NCBI GenBank assembly: GCA_035772735.1
Contig: JASDFA010000003.1
Coordinates: forward strand, 64,166,501-64,230,500
DNA from: Datura wrightii
Lineage: Eukaryota; Streptophyta; Magnoliopsida; Solanales; Solanaceae
Length of the DNA: 64,000 bases
Direction of reading: 5' to 3'
The notes under the pieces are model-generated. The model did not search any database and had not been told where the DNA came from. It saw only the letters and a list, made by a program, of their open reading frames with translations. The translations under genes were made by a program, and so were the position numbers. Position 1 is the stretch's first letter. Each line of letters begins with the position of its first letter. Shown piece by piece: positions 1 through 12,157 of the stretch.

Positions 1-1608
1 ACCCAACTACTGCTTGAACTTAGCTGCCTACGCCATACATTAGGATAGGATTTTCGACAACCCTGGGCTATTAGTACCCATTTCTTGGTAAGTTTAACTT
101 TTCAGTCTGCCTATTATAATATGCCCTGGTTCAACTGCCTTTAATTTACTTTAGGGGGGCTTCCACTTCCACTCATAATAGACCCTCGACGTCTGAGTTG
201 TGTGCTCTACTTAGCCATTTTTTTGGAAATGAGGAGTCGTACTCCACTTAATATGCATCCCAATTTGTTCTGGGAGCCTTTCTAAAACTTAGTTGTACGT
301 TTTGCCTCTCTGTCAGAGTTCATTGGATACTTGGGCTCCATGCAACCAAACTACTTCTTATACATTTAGCTCAACGTAGCCTTTAGCTGAAATATAATTT
401 CATCTAGAAAGACATGAGTCGATCTTGTTAGCCTTATCATACTGACTCAATTGATGTTAATTTACACCTAGTACGAGATAATCCTATAAGTATATTCATA
501 TCTATTACTTTTCAGTTCCTTATAGGTACGATCACCTCTTGAATTGGCCTAGTCAATTGCTACTATCCAGCCTCCCCTAGCTGGTCATTGGAACTCTATG
601 CTATGACTCCATAATACCTTCCCTCCCCATGTCATCAGTAGGTCTCTCTTTACAACCAGATGTGTTTTTATTAAATCCTAAGTGGAGGGGGTTATGGACA
701 TAGTGCGCCTTGGCCTAGTCTGCTAATGAAGTTCTGCCACTTTTGGAACACAGAGTCAACCTATGAGTCTTATGACTCCCCCCTTATTATCTCAAAGGCT
801 AATAACTTTGTACAGGGTCTTGCCTCTACATTTTACTGGGTTAGAATCTCTGTGTCTCCAGTCTTCTACTCCCACAACAAGTGATGATATTGCAACATTT
901 TAGGTTACAACTTCACTATCTCCTAACTGTCTGCCTGATGCTTAGTTCTCGACATTTGGCAGTGGCCCCATGCTCTGTCAACCTGCTTCAACCTGGAGGT
1001 AATTCTGGTTTCCCCAAAAGTTAGATACTCGTGCCTTTCCCCTTGCTTCCATTAGACTGAGCTCTAGGGTTCATGACTTCTACCTCATACTATCAAAAGA
1101 TATTACTAACCAAGTCTACCGAGCTATATCCTTCTGACCAGTATTCGGGTCCACCTCATTTATATGATCTTTCTGTCCTTCAATATAACAAGCTAGGGCT
1201 ATAACCATTATCTTGTAGGTATGTCTTACTGTTATTAGCACCCTACGGGGAATCGGCCTATCTCTAATCTGGACTTTACTATTGCTGGAGGTTTATCGCT
1301 AATGAACTCTCTCACACTCACCTGAGTGCTACTAGCAATCTTGTCCACTCTTTTGATTTACTATTATGAGGGTCTAAGTAGCTTTATAAAACCAGGGGTC
1401 TCAACCACTTTTTAACCCTTTCCGGAGGCAACAATCCTAACCTTTCTTTATTAATCACTCTGGACAATATGGAATTAACACTTGCGCTTTCTGTTGTACT
1501 CGCACGATCCTCTATGTGTTTCAGGTAATCCGACGCTACTTGTCATCCCTGTCTAATTTTAGATGTCTAATATCTAGGCTAACTCATATGCATATACCAT
1601 ACTCCGGA
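1..1608. other. unassigned degenerate sequence left of element D
   Basis: No reading frame, RNA gene, LTR end or repeat that I can name. All frames carry dense stops. By position it should be the interior of element F, because D appears inserted in F, but the D ends do not show a matching target duplication, so this is inference. The short frame at 1516-1707 crosses into the LTR of D and is not a gene. Confidence 0.4.
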
Positions 1609-3694
1609 TGTCACGACCCGAACGGAGGCCCGGATCATAGACACGAGACATGGGACCCGAGACCCCAAGTCGACCCATGGCACATGCATACAACTATTCT
1701 CAATTAAACAAGCAGGACATTAAACATAAAACATAGCGGAAAAGTAACCATGGCATAACATCAAGAAATACTAGACGTATACAAGAGTTGAGTACTACAT
1801 ACTAGTCTGAAAGTCTACTACATACGATGTGTTGATGGGACAACATCCCCAACTAACCTGAATAATACTGAAACTCAAGATAACATAAAAGTCTGTCAAA
1901 CAACCCTCGGAACATGAGGACTCACCAATGAGCTGATAGCATAAGCTGAGATGGACTAAGGATGAGGACGAGCCTGAGATCCGGACCCTATATCATGAAA
2001 TGATACAACATAGAATGTATGTGGTCAGTACGTGGAATGTACCGAGTATGCAAGGTAAGTAAAACTGCGAAGCAATATAACTCCGTTTAAGCAAGTTATA
2101 CATATATCATAAGCTTTTAAGGATAAGAAGAAGATTACATGCATTCAATATGAAATCATACTCATATTATACATGATCATGCATGGCTTTAGAACATCAT
2201 GACTGACTCAAACTACTCAAGATGAAACATGATTTATACCAAAAGAGAAAAAATGAGTCAAATCTTACTTATTGTACATGCATGCATAACTAATCATCAT
2301 GAATAGTGAATATGCAACCTGATGATATGGACAGTGGGAGACTCGTCACTTAACCGACATACCACAATAGAGCTTACGTGGTCCCAACTATCATACTCAA
2401 GTGGGAAGAGACATCCATAACCTTGCCAGGGCGATGGACACTACCAAGATATTGATATCAAGCTCAAGGGCCAAAGGGGCCGAGAATAGCTCAAAAGGGA
2501 GGTCCCAATAATGTATAAGTATCAAGCTATGTTGGCGCGTAGTTTTGGGGCGTAGGGTAGTTGACCCTTAACCCACTTGGTGCTAGAATCTTCTCCCAGA
2601 AACATGCAATGCTCTACATTGAATATAACAAGGCAAAACATCATCTATTGATGAAGCTCAACATTGTCTATCGACAAAGCTCAACATCGTCCCTCGACGA
2701 AGCTCAATATGAAATCATGCGTAACTCAACATCGTATGAAATGAAGCTCAACATTGTCTATTGACAAAGCTCATAATAACATCGTGCATAGACTCAACAT
2801 CATATATAATTAAGCTTAACATTGTCTATCGACAAAGCTTATAGTGACACAAATCTCAATCACGATTTCATGCCTAGAGGAGGCTTTATTTCAAAACATA
2901 CCACAAGCTAGAATTTATAATAAGAGTTGAGGAAAATTCACTTCAAACCATGTGGTAAGCTTATGTCGGGGAAAATCATTACTTTAAAACATTATATGGG
3001 CATCATCCAAAGCTCTATCATACTTGGATTTATTCAATTCACTTTGAAAGCATCAATACAATCATGTGTAGGGCTATAACATGCTTTTCGCCATTTATTT
3101 CAACATCCCTACACACGTATTGCAAATCACCTCTTTTATGAACTATTCATCCATGGCATTTTAGATTCAATTTTTAGAAAAATAATTTTTATGAGAGAAA
3201 CAAGTTAGAATCCGCCCAAGCTTCATAAATCATCAATATCAACTCAATCTAATCATACCCATGAATAGAGATATAAGAACCATGCAATTGAACAAAACCC
3301 CATAATTGATTATTCATAATTTAACACTAATTGATAGGAATTGGGCATGGGTGTGGAAGGAAGACACCCATTAAAACCCTGCATACCTAGGAATGGATTG
3401 ACTCAAACTTCCTTGAATACCCACAAAGAAATTGATGGAAACTTGAGGAAGAAGACCTTGAATCTCCCAAAATCTCTATAAAGTTCTTGCATGAGAATGG
3501 GCATGCATAAGGGACTTAACTCATCTTATCACACCCAGAAAATCTCCAAAACGACATAGTTTAGGGTCTAAAAATGTGGAAAAGTCAAAAATGCCCTTAA
3601 TGAACTTTCCTGAAAACTGGCCAGATAGAATCCACAGGTAGTATCAACAACCCATAGCCCGTCCTGTCTCTTCGTTGAAGAGACTGCTGAAAGA
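1609..3694 (-). repeat. D 3' LTR, portion left of the A insertion
   Basis: Matches 33042-35125 in the same orientation over its whole length, at roughly 90% identity by eye. It begins TGTCACGACCC on the plus strand, the complement of the LTR terminus. It contains a short tandem repeat near 2636-2845. It stops at 3694, where element A is inserted, and resumes at 11409. Confidence 0.92.
2636..2845. repeat. degenerate about 23-bp tandem repeat inside the D LTR
   Basis: Imperfect units of about 23 bp built on GAAGCTCAACATTGTCTAT followed by YGAC recur at single and double spacing. The same array lies in the other D LTR at 34066-34275. A weaker version (AACGAAGCTGAAC...) occurs in the LTRs of element I near 56656 and 63580, so the array is an old family trait. 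Confidence 0.75.
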
Positions 3695-3904
3695 TGATCT
3701 TGGGCATAATTGCGTGCCCAAGTGCTATTTTATAACTTAGTTTAGTCATGTTTGTCTATTTATGCATTTAATTTCTAATGTGATTTTATGTAAATTTAGA
3801 TATATACTAACCAACATAATTAGTCCTTTTTTTTGTAGGTGAAAAATTCATTTGAGGGACTACATAATGATGGGTGAAGTGGAGGAATGGAATAGGAAGC
3901 AAAT

Positions 3905-4255
3905 TGCAAAAGTCGGCAAGGAACCATGCCTTGGCAAGGCTGGCCGCGCCAGGTAGCGTGCCATGTTGTGCGTGTGCCACGCCCATCGCCATGCCACGCT
4001 AATGCCAGGCGCGAGAAGAAGGCAGCAAGAAGGACACCTGCGCGCCAACGCCATGCCACACCAGGCACAACTGTGCAAAAGGGGCAGTGTCACGGGTGCA
4101 AACACGCTGCACAAGCAGCGTGCCACACTACCATCGCGACAAGAGGCTGCCGAAGCTCAATTTTTATGCAATTTCCAGTGTGTTGTCACGATATATCCGT
4201 GTCAAGGAGGTAAATGAGCATGACTACCTCCCTGCCACGGAGTCATTCCATGACA
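3905..4255 (+). promoter_or_regulatory. GC-rich short-motif block upstream of the A TATA box
   Basis: An island strongly richer in G and C than its surroundings, made of recurring TGCCACGC/GCGTGCCA words, ending in text related to the CGTGTCACGGAG palindromes seen in B and C. It lies just upstream of the TATA box, so it is the likely U3 enhancer region. Open frames on both strands here come from low stop density, not from coding. Confidence 0.55.
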
Positions 4256-4282
4256 GGCAAAAATTGTGCAGTCCCTATTTAC

Positions 4283-4290
4283 TATAAATT
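4283..4290 (+). promoter_or_regulatory. TATA box of A 5' LTR (TATAAATT)
   Basis: TATAAATT at the place where the 3' LTR of A (10387-10394), both LTRs of B and the 5' LTR of C have TATAAATA. Transcription would start about 25-35 bp downstream. Confidence 0.65.
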
Positions 4291-4413
4291 GGACCCTTAG
4301 CTTCAAAAATCAAATTGTCATGAAATATTTTCTGAAAACCGTAAAGGAACAAAGGGAGAAGTGAAGAACTCACCTAGGGTTCACCAAATTTACCTTCTCT
4401 TTTATATATTCTT

Positions 4414-5412
4414 GTAAGTACATCACTTTAATTATGTTTTTGAGTATTTGTATGAACATGAGTGGCTAAAACCCTTCCTCTAGGGTTGAGGATACGCGAT
4501 ATGATTGTAATTGCATGAATTTTTTTGGTTTGAGTTGTTAATTGTTTTTTGGTCTTACATTCTACATTATGGTTGTTTTTATGCTTGATCACCATGAAAA
4601 CAAATATGTTAAGCTTAGGTAAAAGCTTGAAAGATCAACTCTAAGCAAGAATAAGAGAATGTAGGGAGCAAGTTTTTATCTTTAGATATGATTCGCGGTT
4701 AGGATAGAACGTATACCTAATTTGCTTTGATTGGTTGATAAAACGGGATGAGAGCAAGACACCGGCTTAGAATTGTCACATCACCACTCGTAGAAGTAGT
4801 TGTGAAGCTAAGTGGAGTTAAATGATTAGAGATACAAAAGTCCATAATCAAGAGCATAAACCCCGTAAACCACATCCATGTAGTTGAATTTCCCACGAAC
4901 TAGGATGTCACATCCCCGCTCAACGATGTAGTTGTGAGGCTAGTTTGTCATGTTTAGAGGCTCAAGATATCATGAACATCGCATTTTCAACTGTGTGAGA
5001 CAACAATTGATAATTTCATACTTGAACCATTACAAAGTATAACATTGCATGATTATCCGACCTTAGCTCTAGTTGCTTCTTACATTGTTTCAGATTATTT
5101 CTGTGACCATCCCTAGATTTAATTATAATTTAATAAAAACTTCTATAATCAACACTTGTGAGGGTTATTATCACACTTGAACTTGATAATTAGCTGAATT
5201 AGCCCAATCCGTGTGGGTTTGACATCCGGCTCTTAAAACGGGCCACTGTATTACTTGTAAGACCATGTACGCTTGCGTGGGCGCAGTCACAACAATAAGT
5301 TTTTTGCGCTGTTGCCAGGGACTGGTGAAGTTTAGTAAATTTTTCTGTTTTTTTTGTGATTTTTAATTTCCTTATGTGTTGAGAAACTTGGTCTTAGTAT
5401 GATATATTGCAG
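4414..5412 (+). other. candidate leader intron of element A
   Basis: Begins with CTT|GTAAGT in the LTR downstream of the TATA box and ends TTGCAG just before the gag homology. B (23902-24882) and C (39901-40824) have the same layout. Splicing would remove the rest of the LTR and the primer site, leaving a short leader joined to gag. This is a sequence prediction only. Confidence 0.4.
5304..5321 (+). promoter_or_regulatory. A primer-binding site (degenerate, tRNA-Asp type)
   Basis: TTGCGCTGTTGCCAGGGA lies 6 bp after the 5' LTR. It aligns to the complement of the plant tRNA-Asp 3' end (TGGCGCCGTTGCCGGGGA, present intact in C) with three substitutions. Confidence 0.8.
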
Positions 5413-7271
5413 GTGACAGGTTGTCCTTGCAAAGCTGGAACGGAATAGGGAGCTAGTGGAGCCGTTTCTTGAACCAGAGCGCCAAATTCATTTTACGCAG
5501 GAGGGAAGCTCTAGGGAAAAAGCTAAAGAGACTTCAACAGAGGGTACAACAACAACCACCAACAGGACAAGCAAAGTTGTCACCTGAGATCGTGGCAGCC
5601 AGACCAGTTTGCGAAGTGGCAATCCAGTAGCAACAAATGTGAACTTTAGTATCCGTAAACCAGAACCTGGAGGAAACTTTGAATTGAAGCAGAATATGGT
5701 GCAGCTGTTACATTCTAGTGGTCAATTCACTGGGATGGCACATAAGGACCCACATCAGCACTTACAGAACTTTCTTGAGATTAGTGACATGTTCGTCCCC
5801 ACCGGTGTGTCCACAGATTATGTCCGACTTACCCTCTTCCCATTTTCATTGTTGGGGGAGGCAAAGAGGTGGTTGAAATCTGAGCCACCGAATTCCATAA
5901 CTTCTTGGGATGATTTGGCAAATAAGTTCCTTATCAGATTCTTCCTGTCAGGCAAGTATGCAAAACTTAGAAGAGAGATATTGAGTTTCAAGCAGAGGCT
6001 GGATGAGAACTTGTATTTTGCTTGGGAGAGATTCAAGTCATTACTGAGAGACTGTACCCATCATCAGCAATCCAATGAAGTGATGGACCATACCTTTGTA
6101 GAAAGTCTAGACTCACACACAAAAATTTTATTGGACTCTGCATTGGGTGGGAAAGCATTAGAGAAGACTTATGATGAGCTGTACACCTTGTTGAACAGAA
6201 TTGCTCAGGGAAATCCAGAGTGGCACAATGAATCATCGAGAGGGGCAGGAAAGAGAACAGTAGGGCTGATAGAGATAGATGGTGTAAATGCCTTGGCGGC
6301 ACAGCTAGCATCGTTTCAGCATCAGATGACGACTCAGTTCAGTAAACTGAGTGTGAGCCAACAGCAGGGTCAGGTAAACGCAGTTCAGCAAGCTCCGAGT
6401 TGGTGTGAAGTATGCGGCAATAATGGGCATAATCTAGAATCATGTGGGGCAAATCCGAAATCAGTCAATTTTGTTGGGAATGTTCAAAGGAACAATCAGA
6501 ATTTTGGGAACAATTACAACAAGAATTGGCAAAGCCACCCAAATTTCTTAGGGTGGAAATCAAAGGCAAAGTTACCAGCAACCTCAGCAGCAGTTGTATC
6601 AGCAGAACAAGCAGATTGATGGCCAGTTGAGTAGAAACATTGAGGAGACGTTGCAGAAAATCATGGAGACCCAGACTCAATCAGTAGAGAATCAGGCAAG
6701 GATGGCATCGGATTTGAAAAATCAGCAGTTGGGTCACATAGCAGCTGCTCACCATATGAGACCGCAGGGACGACTACCCAGTGACACAGATACTAACCCC
6801 CGCCAGGTTAATGCCATCAGTCTGAGGAGTGGCAAGCAAGTAGCTGATGCGACACCAAAACAGAAGAGAAATGAGGTGCAACCGGAGTTGGTTAGAAAAG
6901 GACCATCCACTGACAAGGGAGAGAATTAGAGTGTTGCGCAACAAAATGCACAATCATCATTGCAACCAACACAGAGAATACCACCACCATTCCCGAAGAT
7001 ATTCAAAAAGAGCAAGGAGGAGGAATGCTTCAAAAAGTTCTTTGAGATTTTCAAAGAACTTCACATAAATTTTCCTTTGCTTGATATTTTACAGGGAATG
7101 CCCAATTTTTCTAAATACTTGAAAGATGTGATGGCCAAAAAAGTCAGATTGGTGGACGTCCAGATGGTAGCACTGACTGAGGAGTGCAGTCACAGGGTGA
7201 TGAGCAAGATACCTAAAAAGCTCAAAGACCCAGGGAGTTTTACCCTCCCCATACAAATTGGTAAAGCTTAG
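5413..7271 (+). pseudogene. gag: A gag (Athila-like capsid/nucleocapsid), frameshifted
   Basis: Remnant of the structural Gag polyprotein that forms the cytoplasmic particle. After the TTGCAG site, the conserved start NRELVEPFLEPERQ is readable. A one-base insertion near 5490 and a one-base loss near 5625 shift the frame. From 5609 to 6619 the Gag core is open (SIRKPEPGG, LFPFSLLGEAKRWL, SWDDLANKFLIRFF, ALEKTYDELYTLLNRIAQGNP), with a CCHC knuckle WCEVCGNNGHNLESC near 6400-6445. Another frameshift near 6560-6600 moves the frame to 6594-6929 (LPSDTDTNPRQVNAISLRSGKQ), and a TAG at 6927 precedes the last part 6960-7271 (LHINFPLLDILQGMP). Identity to B is clearly higher than to C. It is not translatable as one protein. 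Confidence 0.88.
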
Positions 7272-7864
7272 CTGATAAGAGCTTTGTGTGATCTAGGGGC
7301 AACAGTTAATCTAATGCCCCTATATTTATTTAACACCTTGGGGTTGGGTTAACTGAGACCAACAAGATTGATGCTGCAGTTGGCAGATAAGTCGCGAGTG
7401 GCAGCGGATGGAATTATAGAGGACTTCTCATCAAAGTGGGTAAGTTCATTATACCCATTGATTTTATCATATTGGATTTTCATGTTGATGATCTGGTACC
7501 CTTAATCTTGGGACGGCCATTCTTGGCCACTAGAGGAGCCATTATCGATGTGAGAGCAAGGACCCTGAAAATAAGGGTCGAGGATGAAGAAGAACTCTTC
7601 CGATTCTACCAAGAGATTAACCCACCCACACACTACAGAAACCTGTGTAAGGTCAGTGTGTTGCCAGAGGATAAGTGTGGGGTGGCAGATTCTACAAGTC
7701 CACGGTCAAAGGAACTGATTAGTTGTCAGCCCGAGTCTGATGAAGGGCTTCAGTCTGAGAAGAAGTTTAAGGAAGAGAGGGAAAGAGTGGAGGTTGTTCC
7801 CTCTAAAAATCAAAAGAGAAGAAGATGGTTCTCGAAAGGGAATTCAGGTATGAGGATGTCCTAA
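7272..7864 (+). pseudogene. A aspartic protease, broken
   Basis: Continues the gag frame after an in-frame TAG at 7269. The active-site strip reads ALCDLGATVNLMPL (D-L-G-A), followed by a stop in GLG*LRPTRL and a frameshift near 7425. From 7436 the flap/C-terminal part is open: FIIPIDFIILDFHVDDLVPLILGRPFLATRGAIIDV. A hydrophilic tail runs to 7864. In the intact family this would cleave Gag. No RT follows, which is the family's defining lack rather than a private deletion, since B and C end the same way. Confidence 0.85.
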
Positions 7865-7877
7865 AAATGATAGTTCA

Positions 7878-7924
7878 CGTCATGCCGCGACGTAAAATTA
7901 GGCGCTTATTGGAAGGAAACCCAA
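7878..7924 (+). promoter_or_regulatory. tandem hairpins after pro in A
   Basis: CGTCATGCCGCGACG (7878-7892) can form a CGTC/GACG stem. TTGGAAGGAAACCCAA (7909-7924) keeps a TTGG/CCAA stem. Same order and spacing as in B (27367-27416) and C (43247-43294), where the stems are longer and differ by paired changes. The A copy is the most eroded. Confidence 0.6.
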
Positions 7925-9796
7925 GGGAACCACAGGTAAATTTTTTAATTGTTGTTTGTGTTGATTTTGTTTATTTTCATCGTTTTTGTGTTTTTGGTGG
8001 AAATTTAAGCACAGATGGAGGGGAAATCTGAGTACCCTTGGAGGAGGAAGCTAAGAAGCATGGAAGAGGGAGAGTGCGGGGTCAAACACCCACTTGTGCA
8101 AATTTGAAGAAAAACATGTTGTTAGCTAGGCTTAGAGGCCTCAGGGAGTACTTCTCACCCTTTTGAATTTTAATTAGATGCTTTGGGGACATAGCATGAT
8201 TCATGTGTAGGGTGAGGAAAATTTCAAAACTTTTGTGCTCAATGATTTTGGTGAATGTAGTGCTTGATACATAGTGGAAAAATTTTGGAGTTGAGCATGA
8301 CTTCACCACCCGTTGGTTTTTCTTTTCGGTTCTTTTCCGACGGGGGGTCTTTGAACCAAAGAATAAAAATTTTATTTGTCTGTATATAGTTTTTAGTCAT
8401 AGTTAGAGACTATTTTCAACGATGGATCGATGACGACCGTCTTGAGGGAAAAGTAGTCAACAGGTTTTGGTTTTGAACCCGTAGTCAATTGATTGTTTGA
8501 TGTTCTTGTTGTGTGCTATACATGATTGTAAGATGCAAGTGTGGTTAGTGTTGAAGAATGTAAGAAGTGTATAACTTTGTTTGAGACACCTAAGATCGTG
8601 AATTTGACTCGATGTGATTTTAAGCTTAATTCTGAATTTATGTGATTAGCTGAGATAAGAGTCTGCTGAATGTGTCTTGAATTGAGCATGTGCTGAGAGT
8701 GTAAGGTTTCTGAATATTCCATGCTATTGTGGAGTGTCTAGAACTTGCCTAGTGTATATACAAAATGAAATGAAGGAGATAGAGTGTAGGAGATGATTTA
8801 GGCATTTCTTTGAATGAGCCAAATTTCTAACCCTTGCCTTACCTACCTTGAATATTGAATCCTTGTTATCCCCATTGAGCCTTAATCCTATTCTTTGATA
8901 GCTACAACATAAGCTTAATCATTTTTCTTTCATTAGCCCTGAATTTGATCCTAAACTCCTATGCGCTTAAGTGAAAAATTCGAAAGAGTAAAGGAGTGAG
9001 AGTTGGGAAAAATAAGGAAAAATCACAGTTGTGGAAGTTGAGAAAGGTCAAAGGTGCACTTGTTTGAAAATTCTTGAGTATTGGTAGGGAGTAGGAAAAT
9101 AAATGAATGAAAAAGTTGCTTAAGTACTCCTCACTAATAAGCTAAATGTGCTTAAAGAAATGGGAACAAGAAGAGGAAATTTAAGAGTGAAAAGTAGGAG
9201 GGTGAAGTAAGAGAAGAGATGTCCATAATGAAGGTTCGATGTATTAAAAGCGCTTGGGAAAGATAGCCACTGTTATTATCCATAATAGTACCTACCCGTC
9301 CCTTAGCTTACATTACAATCCAATAAGTCCTACTTGATCTTACGTTCACACATCCTTAAATTAGTGGAGTAATACACTAAAGGCAAGCTTATGGGTCACT
9401 ACATGATGCATGTGAATTCTTTGTGAGATCGGGCTTAATTTCCATTTATATACCCATTCATGGTGTAATTTCAAACTTTGTGATTGAAAATGGGTAACTC
9501 TCTTGTGTTGTGAGGGCACATGTTTAATGAAAGATAAAAATTCATGTCGGATTTCTTGATTGGTTGATTTGCAAGAATTCATATTGAGAGTCTATTCTTG
9601 AGGTTAGGAAGTCTTAACATAGTTAAAATTAATTTTAATGGTTAATCTTGCATGCTCTATTTTTAACTTGCTATCTTAAATAGTGATTGTAGTCGTAGCT
9701 TGAATTGTTTTGCTAAATTAGCTATGTGGGAGTCTTCATATGCATGATATGTAAAAGGGTTGTTCGAAGATGAACAAAGCTTTAAGTTTGGGGTAG
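7925..9796 (+). other. A noncoding 3' domain
   Basis: About 1.9 kb without a supported ORF, lying between the post-pro hairpins and the 3' LTR. It aligns block by block with 27417-29306 of B and 46260-47771 of C. Conserved blocks include the TTCGGTTC...GAACC hairpin at 8325-8360, the tract with GATGACGACCGTCTT near 8429, the phrase TCTAGAACTTGCCT near 8738, and the block from AGTCCTACTTGATCTTA to TGATGCATGTGAATTCTTT at about 9326-9423. A hairpin TTGTTC/GAACAA (9760-9777) and the polypurine-like AAGTTTGGGGTAG (9784-9796) abut the 3' LTR. Confidence 0.7.
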
Positions 9797-11408
9797 TGAT
9801 CTTGGGCATAATCGCGTGTCCAAGTGCTATTTTATAACTTAGTTTAGTCGTGTTTGTCTATTTATGCATTTAATTTCTCATGTGATTTTATGTAAATTTG
9901 GATATATACTAACCAACATGATTAGTCCTTGGTTTTGTAGGTGAAAAATGCATTTGAGGGACTAAATAATGATAGGTGAAGTGGAGCAATGGAATAGGAA
10001 GCAAATTGCAAAAGTCGGCAAGGAACCATGCCTAGGCAAGGCTGGCCGCGCCAGGCAGCGTGCCACGTTGTGCGTGTGCCATGCCCAGCACCGTGCCACG
10101 CCAATGCTAGGCGCGAGAAGAAGGCAGCAAGCAGGCCACCTGCGTGCCAGCACCGTGCCATGCCAGGCACCCAGCTGCGCGACAGGGGTTGTGTCACTGG
10201 TGCAAACACGCTGCACAAGCAGCGTGCCACGCTACCATCGCGGCAAGAGGCTTCCGAAGCTCAATTTTTATGCAAATTCCAGTGTGTTGTCGCAATATCT
10301 CCATGTCACAGAGGTAAATGAGCGCAACCACCTCCGTGCCACGGAGCAATTCCATGACGGGAAAAAATTGTGCATTCCCTATTTACTATAAATAGGACCC
10401 TTAGCTTCAAAAATCAAATTGTCACGAAATATTTTCTGAAAACTGTAAAGGAGCAAAGGGAGAAGTGAAGAACTCACCGAGGGTTCACCAAATTCACCTT
10501 CTCTTTTATATATTCTTGTAAGTACATCAATTTAATTATGTTTTTGAGTATTTGTACGAACATGAGTGGCTAAAACCCTTCCTCTAGGGTTGAGGCTACG
10601 CAATATGAATGTAATTTCATGAATTTGTTTTGGTTTGAGTTGTTAATTGTTGTTTTGTCTTACATTCTACCTTCTGGTTGTTTTTATGCTTGATCACCAT
10701 GAAAACAAATATGTTAAGCTTAGGTAAAATCTTGAAAGAGCAACTCTAAGCAAGAACAAGAGAATGTAGGGAGCAAGTTTTTATCTTTAGATATGATTCG
10801 CGGTTAGGATAGAACGTATACCTAATTTACTTTGATTGGTTGATAAAACGGGATGAGAGCAAGACACCGGCTTAGAATTGTCACATCACCACTCGTAGAA
10901 GTAGTTGTGAAGCTAAGTGGAGTTAAATGATTAGAGATACGAAAGTCCATAATCAAGAGCATAAACCCCGTAAACCACATCCATAGTTGAATTTCCCACG
11001 AACTAGGATGTCACATCCCCGCTCAACGATGTAGTTGTGAGGCTAGTTTGTTGTGTTTAGAGGCTCGAGAGACCATGAACATCGCATTTTCAACTGTGTG
11101 AGACAACAATTGATAATTTCATACTTGAACCATTACGAAGTATAACATTGCATGATTATCCGGCCTTAGCTCTAGTTGCTTCTTACATTGTTTTAGATTA
11201 TTTCTGTGACCATCCATAGATTTAATTATTATTTAACGAAAAATTCTATAATCAACACTTGTGAGGGTTATTATCACACTTGAACTTGATAATTAGCTGA
11301 ATTGGCCCAATCCCTGTGGGTTCGACATCCGGCTCTTAAAAAGGGACATTGTATTACTTGTAAGACCACGTACGCTTGCGTGGGCGCTTGGGCGCAGTCA
11401 CAACAACA
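9797..11408 (+). repeat. A 3' LTR
   Basis: Copy of 3695-5297, ending CACAACAACA. It keeps TATAAATA (10387-10394) and the GTAAGT site near 10518. It carries an extra GGGCGCTT duplication near its end relative to the 5' LTR. Followed by AAATC, the mutated target duplication. Confidence 0.93.
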
Positions 11409-11912
11409 AAATCCCATCCTCGGAATCATACCACGGACACACAGGATTGATCGTCCTAAGCTTCAATGGACTATTCCTTTGGTCGTTGTTTCCTTCTTCT
11501 GAAACTCTGCACTCCAATTCCATGAGTCTAACCACGGCTGATTGTAAGCTTCAATGGATCGTGGTTTCCACCCGTTGTCTCTACTGCGACAGTTGGCAAC
11601 CCTACCACAACTGCTAGCAACGGACCATCGTTCCTCAAACAGGCCATCGTAACACCCATTGTTACTTCATCCATCTAGGCTTACTCCTTACCACGACCAC
11701 CACGACGACTCATTATTTCTTACAATGGGTCATCGAATCAACCGTTGTTTCCCCCTGACATCTGAACTCCTGAACCCACGACCACAAACAATGGCCTGTG
11801 ATTACTTACCATGGGTCGTGGTACCTGTCGTTCTGCAACCTTTTTCCCAACTTTCAGCAATTTTGCATTTTGGCTTCCTGGGTCTATTCCTAAGAACTTC
11901 CGAGGTATTACA
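11409..11912 (-). repeat. D 3' LTR, portion right of the A insertion
   Basis: Resumes the D LTR after A and matches 35126-35625. It holds short palindromic words around CCACGGAC and GGTCGTGGT. It ends (plus strand) GGTATTACA, the complement of the LTR start. Confidence 0.9.
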
Positions 11913-11947
11913 ATATCTCCCCCTTGGGAACATTCGTCCTCGAATGT
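11913..11947 (-). promoter_or_regulatory. D polypurine tract and pre-PPT hairpin
   Basis: On the minus strand ACATTCG-AGGA-CGAATGT (11930-11947) can form a 7-bp stem with loop AGGA. It is followed by TTCCCAAGGGGGAGATAT and then the 3' LTR. The purine run primes plus-strand synthesis. The same hairpin sits before the PPT of E and I. Confidence 0.8.
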
Positions 11948-12157
11948 AGGAAACAAGCAAAAAATAGAAACATACAATTTATCATAACCACATAATGATC
12001 GTTTTAATCAAAATTTTCACGGAATGACTACCTCTGAATAAAACCAAATAGCTGAAATGATCTCATACCTCACATACACATTCATACACATAAAAGAAAC
12101 TTGTACACATAAACTGAACATGAAGACTAGATAGAGTCATAGGGTGAAACTAATACA

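Larger units (their letters stand above)
3695..5297 (+). repeat. A 5' LTR
   Basis: 1603 bp, matched by 9797-11408. It begins TGATCTTGGG; the end is set by comparison with B and C, just before the AGTTTTT that precedes the primer site. It holds a GC-rich block, a TATA box and a GTAAGT splice-donor-like site. Confidence 0.93.
3695..11408 (+). mobile_element. Element A: non-autonomous gag-pro LTR retrotransposon (Athila-like Gag)
   Basis: Plus-strand element of 7714 bp inserted in the 3' LTR of D. LTRs are 3695-5297 and 9797-11408, both starting TGATCTTGGGCA. A tRNA-Asp-type primer site follows the 5' LTR. Inside are a decayed Gag and an aspartic protease, then about 1.9 kb of noncoding DNA. 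There is no trace of RT, RNase H or integrase in any frame. The target duplication reads AAAGA on the left and AAATC on the right. The intact site in the other D LTR (near 35126) reads AAAGC, so each copy has one substitution. Its closest relative here is B (7695 bp). Confidence 0.93.

Noticed and set aside
1516..1707. 63-codon ORF at the left edge of D
   Set aside because: Spans the boundary between unassigned DNA and the D LTR; not conserved in the other LTR.
3807..4287. Overlapping ORFs on both strands in the GC-rich LTR block (also 9922-10391, 23316-23795, 29472-29784, 39414-39794, 48010-48279)
   Set aside because: They fall in LTR islands with few A/T-rich stop codons, occur in all frames, and change frame between the two LTRs of one element. 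No domain is visible.
5609..7864. Programmed frameshifting in gag-pro of A and B
   Set aside because: The shifts are at different places in A and B and absent from C, so they are decay.
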